Assembly (NCBI RefSeq): GCF_020075495.1
Contig: NZ_JABYQT010000014.1
Span: forward strand, 1-64,000
Source: Vreelandella aquamarina
GTDB lineage: Bacteria; Pseudomonadota; Gammaproteobacteria; Pseudomonadales; Halomonadaceae
DNA length: 64,000 nt
Direction of reading: 5' to 3'
A model generated the notes under the pieces. The model did not search any database, was not told where the DNA came from, and saw only the letters and a program-made list of their open reading frames with translations. Every line of letters begins with the position of its first letter. The stretch's first letter is position 1. Made by a program: the position numbers and the translations under genes. Positions 18,798 to 26,080 of this stretch are shown here, piece after piece.

Positions 18798-18982
18798 CGT
18801 TCAGGCCGGTCTCCGGGCTGACAAGCAAAGCAGCTGCGCTTTTAAGCACTCCCCTTCCCATGCCGTTGACAGCACAGTGGTCTCGAGGGCTCTTGACTTG
18901 ATCACCGTTGCGGGGGCAGCGTCGGAATGAACACCAACTTCCCGTTTCACCAGCGGCTTTGGCCGCCAGCACCTGAAAGTGG
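18798..18982 (-). ncRNA. Cobalamin (AdoCbl) riboswitch
   Basis: Read on the minus strand, this stretch has the conserved parts of the cobalamin aptamer in the right order: GGTGCTGGCGGCC, GGTGAAACGGGAAGTTGGTG, the core GCTGCCCCCGCAAC, a B12-box-like GACCACTGTG, ATGGGAAGGGG, and the closing GTCAGCCCGGAGACCGGCCTGA. It stands in the leader of btuB-btuF-btuC-btuD and should turn down uptake when adenosylcobalamin is plentiful. Boundaries are by eye, to within about 10 bases. No run of U follows directly, so control of translation is more likely than termination. Confidence 0.93.
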
Positions 18983-19054
18983 ACGTAAGCTAGCAAGCCG
19001 GACTTGAAGGGTCAATTCAAATCGCGGAGATTATCGCTTTTTGGCGTGCTCGCG

Positions 19055-19561
19055 TTACGCAGCGCTGCCATACATGCCAAACAGGGCGAACATCAGCAGG
19101 CTAAACAGAATCATCGATGTCAGCGCGAGATGCACATTGCGCCCGTTGGGAACAGGCGGCCGCCCATAGCGATTTTCACCCTTGCTACCCGGCCCGAATA
19201 CCAGAAAGAGCGTGAATATGAGATTGATCATGGGCACAAGAGCCACGATAACGGCCCAGCCCGTGGCGTTCAGGTCATTGAGACGACGAATGGTCAAGAC
19301 AGCTGCCATCAACCCCATGACAATGGTGCTAAACAACATGGCTATGGAGAATATCTGACGCAATAACGCATCCTCGGTGAATCGAGGTATCACTTCGATA
19401 GTGAGAAAAGCCATGCTAAAAAACAGTAAAGTCAAGCTGAGCGAATAGGCTATGTATCTTAGCCGACCGATTCGACCGCGAATTTGAAGCATGCGCGGCT
19501 GATAACCGCCAGCAGGACTATCAGTCAACGTAGCGTCGCTATTCGTCGCAAGGGTGTTCAT
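19055..19561 (-). CDS. DUF805 family membrane protein
   Basis: This 168-residue inner-membrane protein has the DUF805 hallmarks. RGRIGRLRYIAYSL leads into the first helix, RRLNDLNATGWAVIVALVP follows near residue 90-110, and a FGPGSKGENRYGRPP loop comes before the last helix. About four hydrophobic segments are seen. The function of the family is unknown. It sits at the edge of the T6SS island, next to the B12 riboswitch, and its composition is less GC-rich than the B12 genes. It may be part of the island or simply its border gene. Confidence 0.82.
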   Translation of the reverse strand: MNTLATNSDATLTDSPAGGYQPRMLQIRGRIGRLRYIAYSLSLTLLFFSMAFLTIEVIPRFTEDALLRQIFSIAMLFSTIVMGLMAAVLTIRRLNDLNATGWAVIVALVPMINLIFTLFLVFGPGSKGENRYGRPPVPNGRNVHLALTSMILFSLLMFALFGMYGSAA

Positions 19562-19824
19562 CCAATTACCTTTTCAAGCGAATCATCGAGATTGCAAGGC
19601 ATGAGCTGCCCGCAGCGGAAAAGCGCAGATTAGCAAATCAATCTGGGCGTTCAATCGCCTTTGATGACAGATAGTCAATGTCCTACACGATATTAAGATA
19701 TCTCTTACATCAAATGCTTCTCGCCTAAGCTGATCAAGCCATTCGCGCGCGCTAAACCTTTAACGGACGGGGGCATCTGACGATTTTTCGAAGCAGCCCT
19801 CAGCCCCGGGCCCGAGAAAAAAGC
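19562..19824. other. Intergenic stretch with no recognised feature
   Basis: The 263 bases between the DUF805 gene and the small exported protein gene are of mixed composition, including an AT-rich patch around 19681-19720. I see no convincing gene, RNA or terminator. A promoter for the DUF805 gene probably lies here, but I cannot assign its boxes. Confidence 0.4.
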
Positions 19825-20304
19825 TCAGTAGTGCCGCTCAAGCTCTTCAAGCAATCCCTCCAGCCCCTGGCGCTGCTCGGCATGCGCCTCAGGATATTCA
19901 CGCTTTGGGGTGAATGCATTTTCTGTCGCCTCGTCCCATGCCAGCACACGCTTGATGGTGGCTTTCCAGATATCTGGCTCGCCACCCAGGTACCCATTGA
20001 TCTGTTGCCCGACAACCGAGTGGAGAGAGGCAAATAGTGCGGGGTCACCGGAGGGCGGTAAATCCGGGCGGGCGGTAAGGTGAATCCGATACCGGAGTTG
20101 GCCAGCATAGAACCAGAAGGCCGCCTCCTCCTGGTCGCCCTTGGAGAAGAGTTCAGCGGCATATTGGTAATATTCAGCCGGGTGCGCACTTGATGCATCG
20201 CTTGGGGCAAATGTAGATTCCGTGGCAGTATCTGAGGCAACAGATAGGGGCAAGAAAGTCATCATGATGCTCAGCATGAGGCAGAGCGTTGCAGTTCGTT
20301 TCAT
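19825..20304 (-). CDS. Small exported protein of unknown function
   Basis: The product is 159 residues from the ATG at 20304, chosen because AAGGA lies ten bases upstream; the ATG nine bases earlier is too close to it. A clear Sec signal (ATLCLMLSIMMTFLPLSVAS) is followed by a Ser/Thr-rich linker and a mostly helical domain with YYQYAAELFSKGDQEEAAFWFYAGQ, then GQQINGYLGGEPDIWKATI. I do not recognise a family with certainty. It is transcribed in the same direction as the six membrane paralogues and follows them after the mobile remnant, so a link to T6SS immunity or envelope defence is possible but unproven. Confidence 0.7.
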   Translation of the reverse strand: MKRTATLCLMLSIMMTFLPLSVASDTATESTFAPSDASSAHPAEYYQYAAELFSKGDQEEAAFWFYAGQLRYRIHLTARPDLPPSGDPALFASLHSVVGQQINGYLGGEPDIWKATIKRVLAWDEATENAFTPKREYPEAHAEQRQGLEGLLEELERHY

Positions 20305-20367
20305 GGTGTTCATGTCCTTTTTATAGATTTTGGGGCTAGGCCCCGTTGTGTCGCATCAGGCGATCCA

Positions 20368-20487
20368 GGTTCTGTCTGAAAAGTCAGCTCTCGTGCATCG
20401 TTCGATGCAGGCCAGCGTCACCATGGCTTTAAAGCTACTGGTCAGCTTATCGTAACGGGTATTGAGAGCCGACTTTTCGATAGAACC
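20368..20487 (-). mobile_element. 120-bp IS5-like remnant with terminal inverted repeats
   Basis: GGTTCTGTCTGAAAAGTCAG plus CTCTC (20368-20392) is matched in inverted orientation by 20464-20487, with two mismatches and one extra base. Between them the minus strand reads NTRYDKLTSSFKAMVTLACI, the typical C-terminus of an IS5-family transposase, then stops just beyond the far repeat. The bulk of the transposase is missing, so this is an internally deleted insertion sequence or a MITE-like derivative. Its right end abuts TAGCAGAGCGG, the sequence that normally lies in the middle of the array spacers; the left flank does not match the array. Confidence 0.75.
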
Positions 20488-20545
20488 TAGCAGAGCGGTT
20501 TATCTGCAGTTAACCACCGCTCTACAACAAATGCATGAAAGAAGC

Positions 20546-21550
20546 TTAACCGAAATAAAACGCCGAGAGCCGGTCTTGCAGCTCCACTATCTTCTGATTG
20601 AACGCTTCATCCTCCATATCTCGCCAAAAACGTGGAGGTCGCGCTATTTCTTTGTCCCACTCCAAAGTGGTAGGGTCAAGCGAACGGAACTGTTCCCACT
20701 GTGGCGAGTCTGGCAAGGGCTGAGAAGTATCCATAAAACGCTGCAGCATATCCCAGGCAGCCAATTGATCCAGGCGACTGGTGACCCCGAACATCCCCAC
20801 CAGCGCAACATGGGCCTCAACGCTGTAGTGCACAAGGCTTAGGTTGTATTGTGCAATGCCTTGCGACGAGGGAGAGCTTTGCAGGTAACAATCAAACTCA
20901 TGAAAAGGAAGTTCATGCGACACCTTCCATGCAGTACTTTTCTTAGCTGAGTTGGTAAATACTTTAACCATGCCTGTGCGGCGATTAAGCTCCCACATGG
21001 GGCCTGGCTGATAGCCTGAAGTAAAGCTAGGAAAAAAGTGATAAATAATATCCCCCCCCGCCCAGAGGAATAAAAAAAATCCTATGATTGCTCCATTAGT
21101 TAAAAAATCTAGAATTAACTCTTCTTTTAAATTTATATCTTGAGAAGGAAAAAAAAGAGTTAGAAAAAATGAGGCGCATAAAACAAATAAACCTAAAAAA
21201 AAACCAACCATTCCTAAAGCACGTAAAGCACCAATTATAAAATTTATTTTTGTTTGACTCGTATAACGAAGGCATTCCTCATCCCAGCGTAGCGGGTGCT
21301 CTGGCCGGTCAACTGGGCGGGGTGAGTGATTAGGCATTTGCTCTAGCTCGCGCAACCGTCTAGGCCGAGTATTAACAAGCTCGCTAGCCGGAAACAACGG
21401 CTCAGACGGATGGCGATACGGCAGCTGTTGACCTGAAGTCGCTGATAAGCGAAAGCGCTTGCCATGGTGGCAAGGCTCGGAGCGCGACCATAAAAATTTC
21501 TCAGAGGTATGCGCGGTGTCAGTGTAGATAATGGGTGTCAAATCAGTCAT
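20546..21550 (-). CDS. Two-helix membrane paralogue 6 (type 1 flanks, unique membrane cassette)
   Basis: Copy farthest from the effector, 334 residues. The N-terminal soluble part has the shared PCHHGKRF motif and the type 1 stretch (RELEQMPNHSPRP). The middle has two hydrophobic helices with a loop FPSQDINLKEE unlike any other copy, then WAGGDIIYHFFPSF in place of MWGGANLLY. The C-terminal part has GPMWELNRRTGMV, FGVTSRLDQLAAWDM and the type 1 end DSPQWEQFRSLDPTTLEWDK. It is the most diverged copy (HPSEPLFPASELVNTRPRR). Function unknown; a T6SS immunity role is inferred from its place after a membrane-active effector. From memory it resembles DUF6708 proteins, unverified. Confidence 0.8.
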   Translation of the reverse strand: MTDLTPIIYTDTAHTSEKFLWSRSEPCHHGKRFRLSATSGQQLPYRHPSEPLFPASELVNTRPRRLRELEQMPNHSPRPVDRPEHPLRWDEECLRYTSQTKINFIIGALRALGMVGFFLGLFVLCASFFLTLFFPSQDINLKEELILDFLTNGAIIGFFLFLWAGGDIIYHFFPSFTSGYQPGPMWELNRRTGMVKVFTNSAKKSTAWKVSHELPFHEFDCYLQSSPSSQGIAQYNLSLVHYSVEAHVALVGMFGVTSRLDQLAAWDMLQRFMDTSQPLPDSPQWEQFRSLDPTTLEWDKEIARPPRFWRDMEDEAFNQKIVELQDRLSAFYFG

Positions 21551-21643
21551 TGAGCATCGTTATGTGTCGGGTCCCTTATGATTGGCAACCCATTTGGTAA
21601 ATAACATCAGTCCACCGCTCTGCCATTGATGAGCAAAAGAAGC

Positions 21644-22657
21644 TTAACCGTAATAAAATTCCGAGAGGCGATCTTGCAGCTCCACTATTTTATGATTGAA
21701 TGTTTCATCATCCATATCCCGCCAATAACGGGGTGGGCGGTCTATCTCTTTGTCCGCTTGGATTGTTGTAGGATCAAGAGAGCGGTACATCTCAAAAACA
21801 GGTATGTCAGGTAAAGGCTGTGATGTATCCATATAGCGCTGAACCATGTCCCAGGCAGCCAATTGATCTAGGCGACTGGTGACTCCGAACATCCCTACTA
21901 GCGCAACATGGGCCTCATCGCTGTAGTGCACAAGGCTTAGGTTGTATTGTGCAATGCCCTGGGACATCGGCGAGCTTTGTATATAACAATCGAACTCATA
22001 GAAGGGTAATTCATAGGCTACCTTCCAGGCGGTGCTTTTCTTAGCAGAATTGGCAAAGACTATGACCATGTCCGTTCGCCGATTTAACTCCCACATAGGG
22101 CCCGGTTGGTAACCTGTAGAAAAATTAAGAAAAATTCGATAAATAAGATTCCCCCCTCCCCACATTAACAAACATACGGGTAGTGCTATAGAAAAAATTT
22201 TTATAGACATGAAGAAAAATTCTTTGAAGTCTCTTCCTTGTTCAGCATAAGAGACAAAAAAAACTAGAATATTCCCTACAATAGCTACAAATAGAAAAAG
22301 GAAAAAACCTACCATTCCAAGGCCACGAACAACCCCGACAATAAAATCTAACTTAGTCTGACTTGAGTAACGCAAGCACTCTTCATCCATCCTTATCGGA
22401 TATTGCTTATAGCCTTTTGGGCGAGGTGAGAAATCTGGTTGACTTTCAATATTTCGTAACTGTGCAGGAGTAATTAACTCAAGTCCTTTCGCAACAGGAG
22501 GTATACTGATAGTAGGCTTTCTTGGCGCTAGCCGCTGTCCTGAGGCCGCGGACAAGCGAAAGCGCTTGCCGTGGTGGCAAGGCTCGGAACGCGGCCATAA
22601 AAACTTCTCGCAGGTATGCGCAGTGTCAGTGTAGATAATGGGTGTCAAATCAGTCAT
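21644..22657 (-). CDS. Two-helix membrane paralogue 5 (type 2 flanks, cassette shared with paralogue 4)
   Basis: 337 residues. The flanks are type 2: after the common start MTDLTPIIYTDTAHT and PCHHGKRF come ISIPPVAKGLELI, FSPRPKGYKQYP and, near the end, DIPVFEMYRSLDPTTIQADK. The membrane cassette (VVRGLGMVGFFLFLFVAIV, loop SYAEQGRDFKEFF, then KIFSIALPVCLLMWGG) closely resembles that of paralogue 4, although the flanks of that copy are type 1. It is followed by the type 2 spacer. Poly-A runs and strong AT bias mark the helix region. Probable immunity-type protein by context; no enzymatic motif is visible. Confidence 0.82.
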   Translation of the reverse strand: MTDLTPIIYTDTAHTCEKFLWPRSEPCHHGKRFRLSAASGQRLAPRKPTISIPPVAKGLELITPAQLRNIESQPDFSPRPKGYKQYPIRMDEECLRYSSQTKLDFIVGVVRGLGMVGFFLFLFVAIVGNILVFFVSYAEQGRDFKEFFFMSIKIFSIALPVCLLMWGGGNLIYRIFLNFSTGYQPGPMWELNRRTDMVIVFANSAKKSTAWKVAYELPFYEFDCYIQSSPMSQGIAQYNLSLVHYSDEAHVALVGMFGVTSRLDQLAAWDMVQRYMDTSQPLPDIPVFEMYRSLDPTTIQADKEIDRPPRYWRDMDDETFNHKIVELQDRLSEFYYG

Positions 22658-22752
22658 TGTTGTATCGTTCTTATGTAAATGCAGGCTACCATACTAGCAG
22701 AGCGGTTTATCTGCAGTTAACCACCGCCCTGCCACAAATGCATAAAAGAAGC

Positions 22753-23763
22753 TTAACCGAAATAAAACGCCGAGAGGCGATTCTGCAGCTCCACTATTTT
22801 CTGATTGAACGCTTCATCATCCATATCCCGCCAATAACGGGGAGGTCGCGCTATTTCTTTATCCCACTCCAAGGTGGTCGGATCGAGCGAACGGAACTGT
22901 TCCCACTGTGGCGAGTCTGGCAAGGGCTGAGAAGTATCCATAAAACGCTGCAGCATGTCCCAGGCAGCCAATTGATCCAGGCGACTGGTGACCCCAAACA
23001 TCCCCACCAGCGCAACATGGGCCTCAACGCTGTAGTGCACAAGGCTTAGGTTGTATTGTGCAATGCCTTGGGAGGTCGGCGAGCTTTGGATATAACAATC
23101 GAATTCATGGAAGGGCAATTCATGGGCTATCTTCCAGGCGGTGCTTTTCTTGGCAGAATTAGCAAAAATCTTGACCATGCCCGTACGTCGATTTAGCTCC
23201 CACATAGGGCCACGCTGGTAGCCAGAAGTATAGTTGGGAAAAAAACGATAAAGTAAATTTGCGCCTCCCCACATTAATAAGCACAAGGGCAAAGCTATAG
23301 AAAAAACTTTTACGGACCAAATAAAAAAACCTCTGAACTCTATGTCAGAGTTGGAAAATGAAGCAAAAAAAATGATTACATTTCCAACAACGGCAACAAA
23401 TAAAAAAAGGAAAAAACTAACCATTCCTAAGCCGCGAACAACCCCAATAAGAAAATTAATTTTCGTCTGACTGGTATAACGTAGACACTCTTCATCCCAC
23501 CTTAGTGGATGCTCAGGGCGATCACTTGGCCGAGGCGAGTGATTGGACATCTGCTCAAGCTCACGCAATCGTTTAGGGGGCATATCCACTAGCTCACGAG
23601 CTGGGAATAAGGCTTCGGTTGGGTGACGAAAGGCAAGCCGCTGCCCTGAAGCCGCGGACAAGCGAAAGCGCTTGCCGTGGTGGCAAGGCTCTGAACGCGG
23701 CCATAGAAACTTCTCAGAAGTATGCGCAGTGTCAGTGTAGATAATGGGTGTCAAATCAGTCAT
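22753..23763 (-). CDS. Two-helix membrane paralogue 4 (type 1 flanks, cassette shared with paralogue 5)
   Basis: 336 residues. Type 1 flanks (LFPARELVDMPPKRLRELEQ and DSPQWEQFRSLDPTTLEWDK) surround a membrane cassette VVRGLGMVSFFLFLFVAVVG, loop SFSNSDIEFRGFF, KVFSIALPLCLLMWGG, which matches paralogue 5 far better than the other type 1 copies. The segment after the second helix (NYTSGYQRGPMWEL) is shared with paralogue 1, including the unusual Gln-Arg in place of Gln-Pro. This combination is best explained by recombination between copies. It has the common C-terminal WRDMDDEAFNQKIVELQ. Function inferred from the neighbourhood only. Confidence 0.82.
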   Translation of the reverse strand: MTDLTPIIYTDTAHTSEKFLWPRSEPCHHGKRFRLSAASGQRLAFRHPTEALFPARELVDMPPKRLRELEQMSNHSPRPSDRPEHPLRWDEECLRYTSQTKINFLIGVVRGLGMVSFFLFLFVAVVGNVIIFFASFSNSDIEFRGFFIWSVKVFSIALPLCLLMWGGANLLYRFFPNYTSGYQRGPMWELNRRTGMVKIFANSAKKSTAWKIAHELPFHEFDCYIQSSPTSQGIAQYNLSLVHYSVEAHVALVGMFGVTSRLDQLAAWDMLQRFMDTSQPLPDSPQWEQFRSLDPTTLEWDKEIARPPRYWRDMDDEAFNQKIVELQNRLSAFYFG

Positions 23764-23858
23764 TGCTGTATCGTTCTTATGTAAATGCAGGCTGCCATGC
23801 TAGCAGAGCGGTTTATCTGCAGTTAACCACCGCCCTGCCACAAATGCATGAAAGAAGC

Positions 23859-24875
23859 TTAACCGAAATAAAACGCCGAGAGCCGGTCTTGCAGCTCCAC
23901 TATCTTCTGATTGAACGCTTCATCCTCCATATCTCGCCAAAAACGTGGAGGTCGCGCTATTTCTTTGTCCCACTCCAAAGTGGTAGGGTCAAGCGAACGG
24001 AACTGTTCCCACTGTGGCGAGTCTGGCAAGGGCTGAGAAGTATCCATAAAACGCTGCAGCATGTCCCAGGCAGCCAATTGATCCAGGCGACTGGTGACCC
24101 CAAACATCCCCACCAGCGCAACATGGGCCTCAACGCTGTAGTGCACAAGGCTTAGGTTGTATTGTGCAATGCCTTGGGAGGTCGGCGAGCTTTGAATATA
24201 ACAATCAAATTCATGGAAGGGTAATTCATGTGCCACCTTCCAGGCAGTGCTTTTCTTAGCAGAATTAGCGAATACTTTGACCATGCCCGTACGTCGATTC
24301 AGCTCCCACATAGGGCCTGGCTGGAAGCCAGAGGTATAGTCGGGAAACAATCGATAAAGTAGATTTGCTCCTCCCCACATCGTGAATAAAAAAATAAATA
24401 CTGCTAGAAAAAAAAACCAATCAAAATTAAAAAATATATTTACAAGTATATTGCCAGAGTCATATTTTGAAGTTAAATATGAAATATAAATAGAAGAAAG
24501 AAAAAGAATAGGTATGAAAAAAAGTAAACCTACCATACCGAGCCCACGGAAAACTCCAATTATAAAATTAGTTTTAGTCTGACTTGTATAGCGCAGGCAC
24601 TCTTCATCCCACCGTAGCGGATGCTTAGGACGATCACTTGGCCGAGGCGAGTGATTGGGCATCTGCTCAAGCTCACGCAATCGTTTAGGTGGCATATCCA
24701 CCAGCTCTCGAGCGGGGAATAAGGCTTCGGTTGGGTGACGATAGGTCAGCTGCTGCCCAGAAGCTGCGGATAAGCGAAAGCGCTTGCCGTGGTGGCAAGG
24801 CTCTGAACGCGGCCATAAAAACTTCTCAGAGGTATGCGCGGTGTCAGTGTAGATAATGGGTGTCAAATCAGTCAT
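23859..24875 (-). CDS. Two-helix membrane paralogue 3 (type 1 flanks, unique membrane cassette)
   Basis: 338 residues with type 1 flanks. The membrane part is unique: VFRGLGMVGLLFFIPILFLSS, a loop containing LTSKYDSGNILVN, and a Phe-rich second helix (FFFLAVFIFLFTMWGG). Its coding DNA here is extremely AT-rich, with a nine-A run at 24408-24416. The C-terminal third is almost identical at the DNA level to paralogue 6, including the ARPPRFWRDMEDEAF variant seen only in these two. That again points to exchange between non-adjacent copies. Predicted inner-membrane protein with cytosolic N- and C-parts if the two helices form a hairpin. Confidence 0.82.
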   Translation of the reverse strand: MTDLTPIIYTDTAHTSEKFLWPRSEPCHHGKRFRLSAASGQQLTYRHPTEALFPARELVDMPPKRLRELEQMPNHSPRPSDRPKHPLRWDEECLRYTSQTKTNFIIGVFRGLGMVGLLFFIPILFLSSIYISYLTSKYDSGNILVNIFFNFDWFFFLAVFIFLFTMWGGANLLYRLFPDYTSGFQPGPMWELNRRTGMVKVFANSAKKSTAWKVAHELPFHEFDCYIQSSPTSQGIAQYNLSLVHYSVEAHVALVGMFGVTSRLDQLAAWDMLQRFMDTSQPLPDSPQWEQFRSLDPTTLEWDKEIARPPRFWRDMEDEAFNQKIVELQDRLSAFYFG

Positions 24876-24968
24876 TGAGCATCGTTATGTGTCGGGTCCC
24901 TTATGATTGGCAACCCATTTGGTAAATAACATCAGTCCGCCGCTCTGCCATTGATGAGCAAAAGAAGC

Positions 24969-25985
24969 TTAACCGTAATAAAATTCCGAGAGGCGATCTT
25001 GCAGCTCCACTATTTTATAATTGAATGTTTCATCATCCATATCCCGCCAATAACGGGGTGGGCGGTCTATCTCTTTGTCCGCTTGGATTGTTGTAGGATC
25101 AAGAGAGCGGTACATCTCAAAAACAGGTATGTCAGGTAAAGGTTGTGATGTATCCATATAGCGCTGAACCATGTCCCAGGCAGCCAATTGATCTAGGCGA
25201 CTGGTGACTCCGAACATCCCTACTAGCGCAACATGGGCCTCATCGCTGTAGTGCACAAGGCTTAGGTTGTATTGTGCAATGCCCTGGGACATCGGCGAGC
25301 TTTGTATATAACAATCAAACTCATGGAAGGGTAATTCATAAGCTACTTTCCAGGCGGTGCTTTTCTTAGCAGAATTGGCAAAGACTGTGACCATGCCCGT
25401 TCGCCGATTTAACTCCCACATAGGGCCAGGCTGGAAACCAGCGGCAAAGTTAGGAAACGAGCGGTAGATTAGCCTTACCCCTCCCCACATTAACAAACAA
25501 AAACCCAATATATATATATATACTGAGATCAAATCAGATAGCATTTCATTATAATTAAAACTACTTTGGGGTGATTGTGATGCAAAAAATATTGCTACCA
25601 TACTAACAAAAGCAGCAAATAATGCCAAAAAGAAACCAACCATTCCTAATGCGCGAGCAATTCCAAAAATAAAGCCTAACTTAGTTTGACTTGAGTAACG
25701 TAAGCACTCTTCATCCATCCTTATTGGATATTTTTGATAGCCTTTAGGGCGAGGTGAGAAATCCGACTGACTTTCAATATTTCGTAACTGTACAGAAGTA
25801 ATTAACTCAAGCCCTTTCGCAACAGGAGGTATACTGATGGTAGGATTTCTTGGCGCAAGCCGCTGCCCAGAAGCCGCGGTTAAGCGAAAGCGCTTGCCGT
25901 GGTGGCAAGGCTCGGAACGCGGCCATAAAAACTTCTCGGAAATATGCGCAGTGTCAGCGTAGATAATGGGTGTCAAATCAGTCAT
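24969..25985 (-). CDS. Two-helix membrane paralogue 2 (type 2 flanks, cassette shared with paralogue 1)
   Basis: 338 residues with type 2 flanks (ISIPPVAKGLELI, DIPVFEMYRSLDPTTIQADK). The membrane cassette has the loop ASQSPQSSFNYNEMLSDLI followed by SVYIYILGFCLLMWGG, nearly the same as in paralogue 1 although the flanks are of the other type. The YIYI codons are written as a (TA)7 tract at 25509-25522, a site where slippage would shift the frame. The common domains PCHHGKRF and FGVTSRLDQLAAWDM are intact. Likely an immunity-type membrane protein by context. Confidence 0.82.
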   Translation of the reverse strand: MTDLTPIIYADTAHISEKFLWPRSEPCHHGKRFRLTAASGQRLAPRNPTISIPPVAKGLELITSVQLRNIESQSDFSPRPKGYQKYPIRMDEECLRYSSQTKLGFIFGIARALGMVGFFLALFAAFVSMVAIFFASQSPQSSFNYNEMLSDLISVYIYILGFCLLMWGGVRLIYRSFPNFAAGFQPGPMWELNRRTGMVTVFANSAKKSTAWKVAYELPFHEFDCYIQSSPMSQGIAQYNLSLVHYSDEAHVALVGMFGVTSRLDQLAAWDMVQRYMDTSQPLPDIPVFEMYRSLDPTTIQADKEIDRPPRYWRDMDDETFNYKIVELQDRLSEFYYG

Positions 25986-26080
25986 TGTTGTATCGTTCTT
26001 ATGTGAATGCAGGCTGCCATGCTAGCAGAGCGGTTTATCTGCAGTTAACCACCGCCCTGCCACAAATGCATAAAAGAAGC

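Noticed and set aside
20326..20352. GGGGC-TAG-GCCCC hairpin read as a terminator
   Set aside because: No T-run on either side and the position is upstream of, not after, a gene on the minus strand.
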